Of a stretch of 29,813 bases of DNA, positions 20,641 to 29,813 are shown piece by piece (within the stretch, counting starts at the first letter, position 1; every line of letters begins with the position of its first letter). The stretch covers positions 1 to 29,813 of the forward strand of contig KZ992571.1 of NCBI GenBank assembly GCA_003614735.1. Reading direction: 5' to 3'. The notes beneath the pieces were generated by a model. It saw only the letters and a list, made by a program, of their open reading frames with translations, did no database searches and had not been told where the DNA came from. This stretch comes from Thamnocephalis sphaerospora. Lineage: Eukaryota > Zoopagomycota > Zoopagomycetes > Zoopagales > Sigmoideomycetaceae. The translations under genes were made by a program, and so were the position numbers.

Positions 20641-21894
20641 TTTCGGTAGAGGATAGTGCTAGCAGGTACGCGACAACAATGTATGATGGCTGTACTAGCT
20701 AGTGCGCTCGCCGCTGAGTTTTGCATTTTATGTCAGTCGCGGCCCTCGTGCACCATTCCAGATGATATGATTGGAGTAGAGGGGTGCGCAAGGCTGGTTA
20801 CAGCGGAGCAAGATATGCTGATTGCACTACAACGATTGGCGTGCAATATTGCGCGTGTCGTGGCATGCAACCATGCAATAAAGTCTACGCTTCACGTGAA
20901 AGATGCATTACCATATTAACAGCCGCCAACTGGTTATGTCACAAAGTTATGTCATTGCCATGTGGCGCCATTTTGACCGATGGACGACGATGGCTGGTCC
21001 AGGCGCACCACTGGAGAGCAGCCCAAGTTACGCACATGCGCTACTCCGTGTTTTCATGCCATGCTTGTCGTATCAAATGTAATGCGAAATACGCAGACAA
21101 CGTGCTACAGTGCGTTTTGCACCCTGTTTCCACTACTCAATTTGTGTGTGGCAAACACATGCCGGTTCGGCATTCGGTATATGTCGCCGAGCATGAGTCA
21201 TCCGCGGTTCAAGACCTAGACTGCGGTCCGATAACGCATGTGGTTTGGACTGCATGTTGTTCGCCTCCTGATGACGCAACAAGCCGCTTTAGTATAGCAG
21301 CCATATGGTGCTGTTTTACTATTTGACACTACCACGGTGCCTCCTTACGGCGCTTCTGGCGTGCGTACTTGCACTGCACATCCAGGACAAGTGATATGGC
21401 GCTGCCATTGGCACGTGCCAAGCCTCAAATGCACGATACACAGCCCGTATTCTGCTCGGTCATGTGTCCCACATGCTTTGGAGGCCCAGAGTGTGCGGTG
21501 TACTGCACGAGATATGCTACGGCATGCTGATCCGGGATAAACCATCAGATATGACCGTTTTTGCTTGCCTTGCCCCCTCTGCCGCTTTGGCCTGGTTCGA
21601 AAACACACGCGACACTAGTACGATTCGCAGAGTGCGTAGAACACCTGGCAACCTCACTTTAAGAGCACGAAAAGTATTTTAGGACAATATAGAGGCAGAT
21701 ATGCAAGCAAACGCGTCGGCTGCAATATATAGCGAACCCACCAAGGTACCAATTCTGCGGCACGTTTGACTATTCTCTGTCGAGTTATCGGCGCATATTT
21801 CGGCCACCGCATTTCGCCAACACCGGGGCATATCGTCAGCTAGGGGTGCTGTGTCGCATGCTAGTCCTCGTCGGAAATGATGCACAGTCCAATG
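20641..21894. other. 1.25-kb intergenic region
   Basis: This is the antiporter promoter side and the 3' side of the third seven-helix gene. An open plus-strand frame at 20784-21326 (180 codons, Cys-rich) overlaps other open frames and has no recognisable domain; I do not call it a gene. I see no TATA box, repeat or RNA gene. Confidence 0.4.
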
Positions 21895-22971
21895 CTAACG
21901 ATGACTTTCCACAAGCTCATAGTATACTACAGCAGACCTTGCCGATAGCGTGCCATGTACACCATCAAGGGCAAGTGGTGGTGCAGCGCTGAAGCTGTGT
22001 AATGCGCTGCTGCATGTTGCAGACACAGGCTCATGAAATCGCACCGTGGCCGCCGTTTGAATTTGAGAAAAGTTCTTGAGAACGTGATTGGTCGGTGGAG
22101 AGCTGGAAAGCGTTGTAGCGCGTAGATTTGTGCAGTGATTTACCAGCAACAGCGATGTAACGACCCAGTCGACGAGGACAAACATTTCCGAAGAAGATCC
22201 AAACGGTTCAAAGGCAGCGATGGCCATGCAGACAGCGTTGGAAAAAACCACCAAGCACATGGTCTGAATGCCATCGCGCATAAGCCGCGCCCAGGCAGAA
22301 GAGCCGAACTGCCGGTATTGTCGGTACACTACGAGGAGAAAGGCGATGGAGAAAAAGATGCTGATGGGCGCGTCCAGGCCCAGCTTTACCCAAGGAAAGT
22401 AGAACGGGAAGACGGGGAAGCAGCCTGTAGAGGGCACTATGATGGTTGGATTGGTCCAGAGCATGTAGGCGATGGTCGGCTGGCCAAGCAGGAGCAAGCC
22501 GCCAACAGCAAGTAGCCAACGCTTTCGTTCGTGTACAATGTACGCCTTTTGCAATAGAACGATGCTTACGCACAAAGACGACACAACAAGGCCGATGCCG
22601 ATGTTCCATGTGACCTGGCGACAGGAGACACCAGTTGGCATGGCCAATGCCATTGTATGTGCTCCAAAAAGCATTCCGGCGCCAGCCTGGATCAAACAAC
22701 ACCAGCCCTGGAGCAGCCTGGGGTGTCTAAGGACCATGGCAACCGAGCGAACCAAGTTGTGCGCAAAGATATAGCTGATGCAGGTAACCACCAAAAGTTG
22801 CAGATGGCCGCCACGCAGACGTATCCGCATGTCTAATATATTGCGTCCAAGCATTGCGTAATCCACCGGATTCAGTTCTCCCAGTGGATGAAGCGGAATG
22901 CCCCATTGGTTTGTTGCGTTTTTCTGCCAGCCTGGTTCGATCGCTCGCTCAAGGTTGCTATCCCAGTCCAT
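21895..22971 (-). CDS. seven-helix membrane protein, paralogue 3 (358 aa)
   Basis: An intronless frame from the ATG at 22971. About 55 polar N-terminal residues are followed by seven hydrophobic segments (starting near 60, 86, 125, 152, 195, 238 and 268) and a polar Ser/Thr-rich tail of about 70 residues. It shares the overall plan of the genes at 2676-3952 and 4585-5689: a Cys in the loop before helix 5 (STGCFPVF), a basic stretch after helix 5 (VYRQYRQ), an LMRDG motif where the others have LYREG or LYKEG, and a similar last helix before the tail. It lacks the phase-1 intron that both others carry before that last helix. Sequence identity is low, so the divergence is old. Function is unknown; a receptor-like role is possible but unsupported by a signature. 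Confidence 0.7.
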   Translation of the reverse strand: MDWDSNLERAIEPGWQKNATNQWGIPLHPLGELNPVDYAMLGRNILDMRIRLRGGHLQLLVVTCISYIFAHNLVRSVAMVLRHPRLLQGWCCLIQAGAGMLFGAHTMALAMPTGVSCRQVTWNIGIGLVVSSLCVSIVLLQKAYIVHERKRWLLAVGGLLLLGQPTIAYMLWTNPTIIVPSTGCFPVFPFYFPWVKLGLDAPISIFFSIAFLLVVYRQYRQFGSSAWARLMRDGIQTMCLVVFSNAVCMAIAAFEPFGSSSEMFVLVDWVVTSLLLVNHCTNLRATTLSSSPPTNHVLKNFSQIQTAATVRFHEPVSATCSSALHSFSAAPPLALDGVHGTLSARSAVVYYELVESHR

Positions 22972-24256
22972 TGTGACGGCGTATTCACCGGAGAAGCGAC
23001 GTCTGCAGAGTGGATAAAGAGAGGAACGGGCGTTTTAGGCCTGCTCTGGAGAGCACAGCTGTGCAAACGTAGATGACATGTAATAAGGCCGCGGTAAATT
23101 GATATGCTCAAGCGCATGCGCCACTCCACGCCAGTATCCTTAGCCGGCATCGGTAATCCTTCCAGGTTGGCACGAGGCTAGCCGTGTGCACGGAATGTAC
23201 CAATGGCGTTTCGGGTAGCAAAGGCGAGGCCGTAAACACAGCCCACATACTGCCAGCAGTTTCCGGCTCCGACCGTGCGTTGCAGCCACCACTGCACGCG
23301 TGGCTCGAGTCAGCAGCAATTCGGGCAAAGGAGCTTCAGTGATTGGGCAAAACAGTTGCACCTTATAGCTGGATATGTGCGTGCTGACGGTGCTCAATGA
23401 CGCACTTCTCTGCGTAGCGCCGCCACTCACGCGTCTGGATGACACGGGTTGGCATGTGGCGAGAAGAGCCCCATGCGCAGTTACCACCAGGCGCAGCTGT
23501 ATCGTTGGCGGCATCAGCTTGCAAGCGGTCCGTGGCGTACGCCTCATGCAGTAGGAGCACATGGACGAATGAGCACCGCATGCTTCTATCTGCAGACGGC
23601 ACTGCAGCCGCATCGTATGTCATACCATACTCATTCATTGATATCGCGCCAAAACCAAGCTAGTGAGCGATGGCAATACATCAAGTATCCTATCGACGGG
23701 CGCAGGCACTGTCAACAACCATCAACAACCGCAACAACAACACTTGCAGCATCATATGCGTGTTCCATTCATAGCATGCGAGGGCAAGCGCGCGACTTGT
23801 CTCGGTCTTTCCAAAAACGGAAAGAGCATTAGCAGAGGACTGAGACACCTGTGCAATCGCCGGGTCTGGCCAAATACAGCCGACGCACGTCCTGCTGCAT
23901 AGCCATCTAGACCACATGCTTCGGCCGCGTTGAACAGCAGGCATGACAGAGGGAGGAGGTAAGGACGGTAGAAAGAATGCGTTTGCGTCATCGGGTACCG
24001 GCCAGCGCAGGCCAGCGCACAGCGGAAAACAGAAAACGGTCCGCCTACGCCACCGGCTTTTGCTTGATATGACTGTGGGTGGCCGTCACCTCACTATGGT
24101 AGCAAGCATGCGTCGGTGGACGTTCAGACAGTCGAGACTCCCGGGTGTCTGGTGAGGATATGCGGAAACCGTGCCTGCAGACAACAACGTGATGGCGCAC
24201 ACTGCTGGCTCGACTGACGATTTGGCAACCTGAGCTGGCATGAGCCGCTACCGTCT
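22972..24256. other. 1.3-kb region without a clear gene
   Basis: It contains the promoter of the seven-helix gene at 22971. Minus-strand frames at 23363-23638 and 23140-23613 and a plus-strand frame at 23663-23902 (with ACEGKRATC) are open but short, and I found no supporting domain or convincing exon chain. Confidence 0.35.
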
Positions 24257-24505
24257 ATGTCCCCACTTTACGCATTAGCCTCGATCGCTAGCAGTCAATG
24301 TGCCTGCCATGAATCGGCCCACCCCAAGTGTTTTAAGCAGTTTCTCGAGTATTCTGCTGACTGCAGCGTGGCACGCGGTTATAATGTGCTCACGTACGTA
24401 TGTGTAAGTACAAGCTACGCCATATGCCAATGCTCCTCCTGCAGCGCAGCATCGTCTGCATCGGTTGTACTCGAGGACCTTTTTGTACTACGATACGTTG
24501 CGTAA
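24257..24505 (+). CDS. candidate small cysteine-rich protein (82 aa, 8 Cys)
   Basis: An ATG-initiated frame of 82 codons whose stop overlaps a perfect AATAAA (24504-24509). The N-terminus (MSPLYALASIASS) is weakly signal-peptide-like. Eight cysteines follow: CAC, then single Cys after KPK-like and SAD stretches, then a terminal CQCSSC cluster. An even number of Cys in a short secreted-looking protein is typical of fungal small secreted proteins. Caution: this DNA is TGC-rich and other frames are also Cys-rich. A GTATGT at 24398 with CTGCAG ending at 24444 could be an intron that would change the C-terminus. The frame could also be an exon of a larger gene continuing to 25.2 kb. Confidence 0.3.
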   Translation: MSPLYALASIASSQCACHESAHPKCFKQFLEYSADCSVARGYNVLTYVCVSTSYAICQCSSCSAASSASVVLEDLFVLRYVA

Positions 24506-24509
24506 TAAA
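24504..24509 (+). terminator. candidate poly(A) signal AATAAA
   Basis: AATAAA overlapping the stop codon of the small Cys-rich frame. Useful only if that gene is real. Confidence 0.3.
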
Positions 24510-24731
24510 ACCAAAAATCGCATCGTTAGCGTTGCAGTGAAGCGATTAAGCGTCAGTTGACGGATACCTGCTCGCCTCGGCAAGTGCGCCTGCTTGACTA
24601 CATGCTTCAGCCAGTGTCGAGCAGCTAATGTGACTGCAACGGCCAACCAGCAATCAAGTTGTATCCACTTGAACGCCCATCAAGCATGTTGCAGTATAGG
24701 GCAAAGCATGCGTGCAACACATGGCTTTTAG

Positions 24732-25227
24732 CCAGGCTTTTTGCCGGTCTTTTCTCCGGCCTTACACACACTCGATACAACTTCAGCAGACCTACTGCAC
24801 ACACCTTACACGCACAACTGTTTCGCCGCTTCTGTGTGCATCAATGGCGATTGTTACACTTTGCCGCTCAGCGACGCAAAACCACACAGTCTCCATCATC
24901 TGTACGCCCGTTGTATTTGCAATTTTGCATTCAATCATACTCTATCTTTGATTGGTGGTCAAGCTGTAAAGCAGCGCAGCAAGTACCATTGCGTTTATCA
25001 CCTACCAAGCTGTTATTACCGCCGCTTGCTACAGCAAAGCCAGTTGTGGCACGGTACAGAATGACGCGCTGTCCGCACATGACTGCAACGTACATGCGAC
25101 GTGGACCAATCAAGCTGTCATCTCAGTCACCACGCATAAGCATGCAGTCACACTCGACATATACCCAGCTGGCCATGTGAGCATGCAGAGACACCGCGCC
25201 CAGCGCGGTGGAATACGCAACCTGTAA
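24732..25227 (+). CDS. candidate cysteine-rich, EGF-like exon pair (partial model)
   Basis: Two open segments join in phase across a possible 55-nt intron (24955-25009, GTGGTC...AAG). The first contains CFAASVCINGDCYTLPL and then YARCICNFAF, which matches the spacing of an EGF-like module (C-x5-C-x4-C ... C-x-C). The second contains ACYSKASCGTVQND and DCNVHATW before a stop at 25225-25227. An upstream in-frame Cys-rich stretch (24561-24728, with KCACLTTCFSQC) is separated by one stop and could be another exon. No start codon or signal peptide could be fixed and the donor is weak. An extracellular protein is inferred; a chance open region remains possible. Confidence 0.25.
25192..25210. repeat. 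perfect 8-bp inverted repeat (hairpin)
   Basis: CACCGCGC, a 3-nt loop and GCGCGGTG. It is G+C-rich and stable, and lies about 120 bp upstream of the acyltransferase ATG. It could act in the promoter or leader, or be chance. Confidence 0.6.
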
Positions 25228-25330
25228 CTACTAGCGTCATTCACTGTAGTACTGCGCAAAAGCAGCAGAGGCGACACAGCCGTACTTTTGACCTGCCCCG
25301 CGCATTCCGCCCTGTTCTTTTTGCACGCTT

Positions 25331-27106
25331 ATGTTTCCGCACAAAACAGGCACTCAAACCATGCTAGCCGCACGCGATACAAATGGCGCTACTGATGCTA
25401 CGGAGGTTACTTTGAACAAGTGCCTTTCCGGAGTAGACAACGCCACCTTCATGTTTGACAGCGCGGGTATTACGTGCGTTGTGTCCATGCTTATCTGGCT
25501 GGAAGGGGATGTAAAGTCAGAGACGGCGGTAGAGCGACTGGAGCTGCTATGTAAGCAGCAACCCAAGTTTCGCGCACGCTGTGTGCGTGGCAGTTTCTTT
25601 CGACTTGGTCACTGGGTCGACATGAGTATGCCACCTAGCGACGAAGAAAACACCGGCACCGGGCCGACACCAGACGCACCGCATAGAAAGCCATGGAATG
25701 AATGGCACTGTTCCGACCATTTGGAGACAGTGAACATGTTTGCAGACGCAGTTGATGACGAAGACGAGTGTGTTGACGCGGAATACGAGCGTGCTGCTGT
25801 CGAAAAGCTATTTAGCGAGTTTGTCTCGCGCCCTTTCGACTCGCACGTCCCTATGTGGCGCGTTCAAATGATTCGTGGTCTGTCCGGCCCACGAACTGCG
25901 CTTGGAGTGATGATGCACCACTGCATGGCCGATGGCATTGGTCTTACCATAGCGCTGATTTCGCTACTGTCGCCAAACAACAACACTGTTGAAGCGTACG
26001 CTCAGCAAAAGAATTCTGCACCGCCGCTTCTCACGTATTCAAAAAGATCAGCAAACGCATCAACGTTGCCACCTTCTGCGGACACACCAGTGAGCAACGG
26101 CAATACATTTACGGGCTCGCTTGCTACAAGACTAAGCACGTTGACACATGCTGCGAAAACTCACGTCACAGTCACAGCAAGCATTCTATCACGCATGCTT
26201 TTGGGGCTCCTGACGCTGGTATCTGTTTTCGCACGCCTGACCTTTTTCAAACCCCAGACACTTTATCCTAAGCGGTCGCAGACAGTGCAAAGGCGTATTG
26301 CTTGGTCAGAGCCAATGGATATGCAGGACATGCAGACCATCCGGGCCGCATACCCAAACATTACATTGAACGACGTAATGGTGGCCTGCTTGGAACGTGC
26401 GTACAGAGCACATTTAGACTCGCTTGCGCTTGAAAGGGCTGGTAAAGATGCTGCTGCTGCTGAATCGGCTGTAGAGTCTGAACAAAGTGGCTCAGCAGCT
26501 GCTCCTTCCGCGTATCGTGACAGACTTGGTATCCTCATTCCAAAGTCGATGCGCCACTCAGGTGATATGCGGTTTGAGAATGTCGTGGGCATAGAGTTTC
26601 TGCTACTGGACAGCAAGCCTGGACAGCAGTCTACCAAGAATATCATAGAAAGAACACACACGCGTATGCTGAAAGTCAAACGGAGTCTGTTTGGATGGAC
26701 CATGTTTGTGATGCAGCGCACTCTATTTGCATATGTGCCCGGACTTTTATTCAAGAGACTTTTCCGGTATTACATTGGCAAGGCCCAGTCTGTTCTCTCT
26801 AATGTTGCTGGTTCCAGAAAAGCACTATACTTTGGCAGTGAGGATACCGAGCAACACCGCGTCCTTTCGTGGATGCTGTATCCACCGATGTTAACAGAGG
26901 ATCATATGGCTTTCGGTGTATACTCGTACAATGGGCAGGTCCATTTCACCGCCATGGGAGATGCGCCGAACGAGTCGCCCAATCGCATACGCGCGTTTAC
27001 GAACAATTTTACTGCCGCATACAAGATAATGCTGACCGATGCACAAGAGAAGCTGGCGACGAAGCAGCAACAGGATGAAATGCCTACCGAGCTGCTGCTG
27101 CCTTAG
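25331..27106 (+). CDS. wax ester synthase / diacylglycerol acyltransferase (WS/DGAT), 591 aa
   Basis: An intronless gene. The product transfers acyl groups from acyl-CoA to fatty alcohol or diacylglycerol, making wax esters or triacylglycerol. The active-site motif HHxxxDG is present as HHCMADG (196-202), preceded by PFDSHVPMWRV, the family's PLW-type motif. NDVMVACLERA matches the conserved ND motif, and the C-terminal WS_DGAT_C part (from about LGILIPKSMR) includes NVVGIEF, LSNVAGS and FGVYSYNGQVHFT. A hydrophobic stretch around 285-305 (LLGLLTLVSVFARL) likely anchors it to the ER or lipid droplet. There is a polar insert of about 45 residues after the ATG-proximal part and an Ala/Ser-rich insert near 375-395. 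It lies in tandem with an Ayr1-like reductase. The start is the first ATG; a second lies at residue 11. Confidence 0.92.
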   Translation: MFPHKTGTQTMLAARDTNGATDATEVTLNKCLSGVDNATFMFDSAGITCVVSMLIWLEGDVKSETAVERLELLCKQQPKFRARCVRGSFFRLGHWVDMSMPPSDEENTGTGPTPDAPHRKPWNEWHCSDHLETVNMFADAVDDEDECVDAEYERAAVEKLFSEFVSRPFDSHVPMWRVQMIRGLSGPRTALGVMMHHCMADGIGLTIALISLLSPNNNTVEAYAQQKNSAPPLLTYSKRSANASTLPPSADTPVSNGNTFTGSLATRLSTLTHAAKTHVTVTASILSRMLLGLLTLVSVFARLTFFKPQTLYPKRSQTVQRRIAWSEPMDMQDMQTIRAAYPNITLNDVMVACLERAYRAHLDSLALERAGKDAAAAESAVESEQSGSAAAPSAYRDRLGILIPKSMRHSGDMRFENVVGIEFLLLDSKPGQQSTKNIIERTHTRMLKVKRSLFGWTMFVMQRTLFAYVPGLLFKRLFRYYIGKAQSVLSNVAGSRKALYFGSEDTEQHRVLSWMLYPPMLTEDHMAFGVYSYNGQVHFTAMGDAPNESPNRIRAFTNNFTAAYKIMLTDAQEKLATKQQQDEMPTELLLP

Positions 27107-27266
27107 CGCCGCGCATCCTGCTATGCCATGCCAGTAGCTTTTTCTCGGTGAATCACGTCCTTGTAGCGTTGCATTTGCTGCCATTGAGTAACCATGCGCT
27201 GGTGGCAGGCGCATGTGACCATCGTTTTGCAAGATATTTCACACAGCATATTATGCGTGTGAAACA

Positions 27267-27272
27267 GAATAA
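27267..27272 (+). terminator. poly(A) signal AATAAA of the acyltransferase gene
   Basis: AATAAA about 160 nt beyond the stop codon. Confidence 0.45.
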
Positions 27273-27666
27273 ATCATAGTCAAGGCTATCACGCTTTCCA
27301 TCGCCGGGCCGTAGCCTAATGCAATCTGCATTGTGCTGCTAAGCAGAATGTGTCACGCCACTCATTCCATATGTCGTCAAGTACGCCTGGTACTACACAT
27401 GCGTGAGAATGAAACGATGACATCTATGCTATATGCCATGAAGAGGCATTAAAATTGCATTCACCAATCATCCACCCGTCATTCACTGCCACCTGTGTTA
27501 CCACGCGGTCTTTAGCCTGCTCTCTCAACAAACGTACCTACGATATGCTTTTGGCAAATTTGCATTCTCATTGTGTATCCAACGCTACTAAGACTGTGTG
27601 AATTGCCACACATGCCCTTCGCATACGTCATGACAACCACCTGGTCGTATGCTGCGTATTATCCTG

Positions 27667-27672
27667 TATAAA
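27667..27672 (+). promoter_or_regulatory. candidate TATA box of the reductase gene
   Basis: TATAAATTT about 270 nt upstream of the ATG at 27941. It implies a leader of roughly 200-240 nt. Confidence 0.4.
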
Positions 27673-27940
27673 TTTGGATCGCAGCTCATCAAATAAAAGG
27701 CAGCATATTGCTTAGCCACCAACTTTGACTGTCTTACACCGCTTGTACGTCACTATATCCACTGTACGCCATCAACAGTAAGCTCGCGTACGCCCAGCTA
27801 CGTGCTACCTGTCCATCCTTTCAGTGTCTGCGCTGGTCAGTGCCAGTTGCTCATGGCATGATTTTCATGCTGCTAACCCGTTCTCCCGTCTTTTTATTAG
27901 CTATCTGTTTTGTAACAGTATTGCAATACGCATTTTAGCC

Positions 27941-29378
27941 ATGGCCGCTATAGAGAATGCGCCAAATGCCGTGGTATTTGTGACGGGCTGCTCCAAAGGT
28001 GGCATTGGTAAATGGCCAACATCTAGCGTATACTATGAGCAGCTTGAACTGACGTCTGCTTCTGCTTTTGTGTCTGTCTCTGCAGGATACGGACTTTGCT
28101 GTGAGCTCGCGCAGCATGGCTGTACTGTTTATGCGACGGCCCGTAGCATCGAAAAGATGGATGGGCTACAAGGTATGACGCATTATGTTGTGCTTTTTGT
28201 TGTCATACATGTGGCTAATTACCATAATGCCGTGCTAGAGTTGGGCATCAAAACGCTCTGCCTTGACGTGACTGACGTACAGGCAATCAAGGAGGCCGTT
28301 GAGGTTGGTAAGAAAAGTCATGCGCATCGGCACAGCGTGAACTAACAGGCTATACAGACTGTTCTTTCAGAGGAAGGGCGGATTGGTGAGTGGCAATGCA
28401 CAAAGTCTCGATGACCATAGCACCAATCGCTTGTTGCGAGTAGATATTCTTATCAACAACGCGGCCATGCCCTGCACCTCGGCGCTTCTGGACCAAGATC
28501 TGAACGCTGCGCGCCGTATTTACGAAACCAACGTGTGGGGTCCGCTGGCAATCGTACAGGCGGTTGCTCCAGGCATGATAGAACGCCGCACCGGTACAAT
28601 TGTCAATGTTGGCTCGATCGGAGGGCATTGCGCTACACCATGGTCTGGTGCGTATAATGCGCATGCAAGGCTACTAACGTGTAGATGCTCACACCTAAAT
28701 GAAACCACTATGCAGGGGTATATTCATCGTCAAAATCAGCCATGCACGCATGGACAAACGCTGTGCGCGTGGAGCTACGCCCCTATGGTGTCAAGGTTAT
28801 GCTTGTGTACCCGGGGTAGGCAGCAAGTCTAACAAGTTATCGCTGGCCTCGCTGACACTGTTTTCTGCTGCGACACACTCCCAAAGATCGGTTCAGTCCA
28901 ACATAGCGGACAATGCGCAGAAAGGATTCAAGTGGAAAGAAGGTGCGTGCTTTGAAACAGTGAATTGTGCGTACGCAAGGTTTATGCGATATTTGCAATG
29001 CTAGGCAGCCTGTTTACGCCCTTTAAAGAGAGTGTCCTACGCCGAATGGTCATGTCACAAGGTTAGATTTGGTATCTTGGCGTGTACAGCACTAGCAATT
29101 ATTCACACAGTACGCAGCCCCAGGCCGCACTTCTACCGATGACTTTTGCCGGCATGTAGTTCCTTACATGCTGCGGAAATCGCCACCGCGCGAAATCTAC
29201 TTTGGCACAAACTCGACAACCTACTGGATACTCTCTTTTCTGCCAGCAATTGTCAGGGTAGGCAAGCTTAGTAACGTCATTGCTGACCTTTACGCAGCTG
29301 ACACACCTCTAGGATTACGTGTTTGGAAGACAGTTTGGGCTGCTTGGCTCTGTTGACAACGTGCAACCATCGAATTAA
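27941..29378 (+). CDS. short-chain dehydrogenase, Ayr1-like 1-acyl-DHAP reductase (290 aa)
   Basis: Ten exons: 27941-28007, 28086-28172, 28239-28303, 28358-28385 (28 nt), 28441-28647, 28716-28815, 28887-28942, 29005-29061, 29118-29257, 29313-29378. These total 873 nt in one frame. SDR motifs: TGCSKGGIG (15-23), NNAA (88-91), NVWG, catalytic Ser 141, Tyr 154 and Lys 158 (YSSSK), then YPGSVQSN. The C-terminus (WILSFLPAIVRDYVFGRQFG) matches the hydrophobic ER/lipid-droplet tail of fungal Ayr1, which uses NADPH to reduce 1-acyl-dihydroxyacetone phosphate on the way to phosphatidic acid. A different SDR substrate (for example a 3-ketosteroid) cannot be excluded. The 3rd intron uses a GTTGGT donor, like one intron of the coiled-coil gene. 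The 5th intron has TACTAAC. It sits downstream of a WS/DGAT on the same strand. Confidence 0.87.
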
Positions 29379-29655
29379 CTGTTTGTGAGGCCACAGGAAC
29401 GCACGTACATAACGGCACAATGCACAAGCGGGGATGAATAAAGTCCATTTGACGGTCATTACCGTAGCGGTTGAAAACACCGAAGCCATTTACCATGCTT
29501 TTGAACTGTACGGGTCCGCCGCTTTGGCGAGCCACAACAGATAGCACTCACACCATTTACAAATGCGGGAACCATAATATATAACTGAGAGAATAACAAT
29601 AATGTGGAGGGACACAGAGCAACGAGATGATACATGAATAGGAACACACAAAGAC
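29379..29655. other. 3' flank of the reductase gene
   Basis: No gene is visible. The reductase poly(A) signal is at 29437-29442. A minus-strand frame (29459-29791) runs through here only because the hexamer repeat encodes Ala-Leu dipeptides. Confidence 0.5.
29437..29442 (+). terminator. poly(A) signal AATAAA of the reductase gene
   Basis: AATAAA about 60 nt beyond the stop codon. Confidence 0.55.
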
Positions 29656-29813
29656 GGGCAGGGCCAGACCAAGGACAGGAAACAGAGACAAAGCTAGACT
29701 TAAGGCTAAGGCCAAGGACAGAACCGACCAAGATCACGAACAAAGCCAGGGTCAGGATCAGGGCCAGGGCCAGAATTAGAGCCAAGGCCAAGGTTAGACA
29801 TAAGATTAAGGAT
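29656..29813. repeat. degenerate hexamer tandem repeat, telomere-like in pattern
   Basis: About 25 units of a six-base motif with consensus near YYARGG (for example CCAGGG, TCAGGG, CCAAGG, TTAAGG, TTAGAG), with at least one phase slip. It runs to the window edge and probably beyond. The pattern resembles diverged TTAGGG but no perfect unit is present. It may be an ordinary minisatellite. Confidence 0.65.

Larger units (their letters stand above)
27107..27940. other. intergenic region between the two lipid genes
   Basis: No gene is visible in these 834 bp. They hold the acyltransferase 3' end (AATAAA at 27267-27272) and the reductase promoter (TATAAA at 27667-27672). Confidence 0.5.

Noticed and set aside
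20784-21326. 180-codon Cys-rich frame on the plus strand
   Set aside because: No domain, irregular Cys spacing, and other frames are open in parallel. It was not convincing as a gene without transcript data.
29459-29791. Minus-strand frame beginning with Ala-Leu repeats that looks like a signal peptide or membrane segment
   Set aside because: The hydrophobic start is only the translation of the hexamer repeat.
1-29813. Virus-like elements, LTR or LINE elements, DNA transposons, CRISPR arrays, rRNA and tRNA genes
   Set aside because: No polymerase, integrase, capsid, envelope or transposase motif, no long terminal repeats, no regular repeat-spacer array and no tRNA-like A/B box pair was noticed by eye. 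A profile search would be needed to exclude short or old fragments.

Overview
This is a gene-dense piece of nuclear DNA from a eukaryotic microbe, most likely an early-diverging fungus (Zoopagomycota- or Mucoromycota-like). Reasons: short introns of 54-87 nt with fungal branch sites (several perfect TACTAAC/TACTAAT), AATAAA poly(A) signals close behind stop codons, a FunK1-like kinase, a fungal-type coiled-coil family, an F-box protein and a small family of seven-helix membrane proteins. The placement is inference. I see no rRNA, tRNA, CRISPR, reverse transcriptase, integrase, transposase or capsid-like sequence.

Layout. 93-512 (-) is an unrecognised ORF. 660-2147 (-) is an intronless F-box gene. 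2676-3952 and 4585-5689 (-) are tandem seven-helix paralogues sharing one intron position. 5690-7848 is a long pyrimidine- and GA-rich divergent promoter region. 7849-9981 (+) is an eight-exon coiled-coil gene. 10250-12735 (-) is an eleven-exon RHD3/Sey1-type GTPase. 13443-16655 (-) is a ten-exon FunK1-like kinase. 18222-20640 (-) is a two-exon NhaC-type Na+/H+ antiporter. 21895-22971 (-) is a third, intronless seven-helix paralogue. 22972-25330 lacks a clear large gene but holds open, cysteine-rich stretches on the + strand. 25331-27106 (+) is an intronless wax ester synthase/diacylglycerol acyltransferase. 27941-29378 (+) is a ten-exon short-chain dehydrogenase resembling 1-acyl-DHAP reductase (Ayr1). 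The window ends in a degenerate hexamer repeat.

Exon structures were assembled by hand from reading frame, splice-site and branch-site signals and from known family motifs. All six spliced models give an uninterrupted frame with a total length divisible by three. The GTPase and, probably, the coiled-coil gene each use one GC-AG intron; in the GTPase it interrupts the Walker A codons.

Functional themes are membranes and lipids: acyl-glycerol/wax synthesis (acyltransferase plus Ayr1-like reductase in tandem), ER-membrane-type GTPase, ion exchange and seven-helix proteins. Apart from the adjacent lipid pair there is no evidence that these genes act together.
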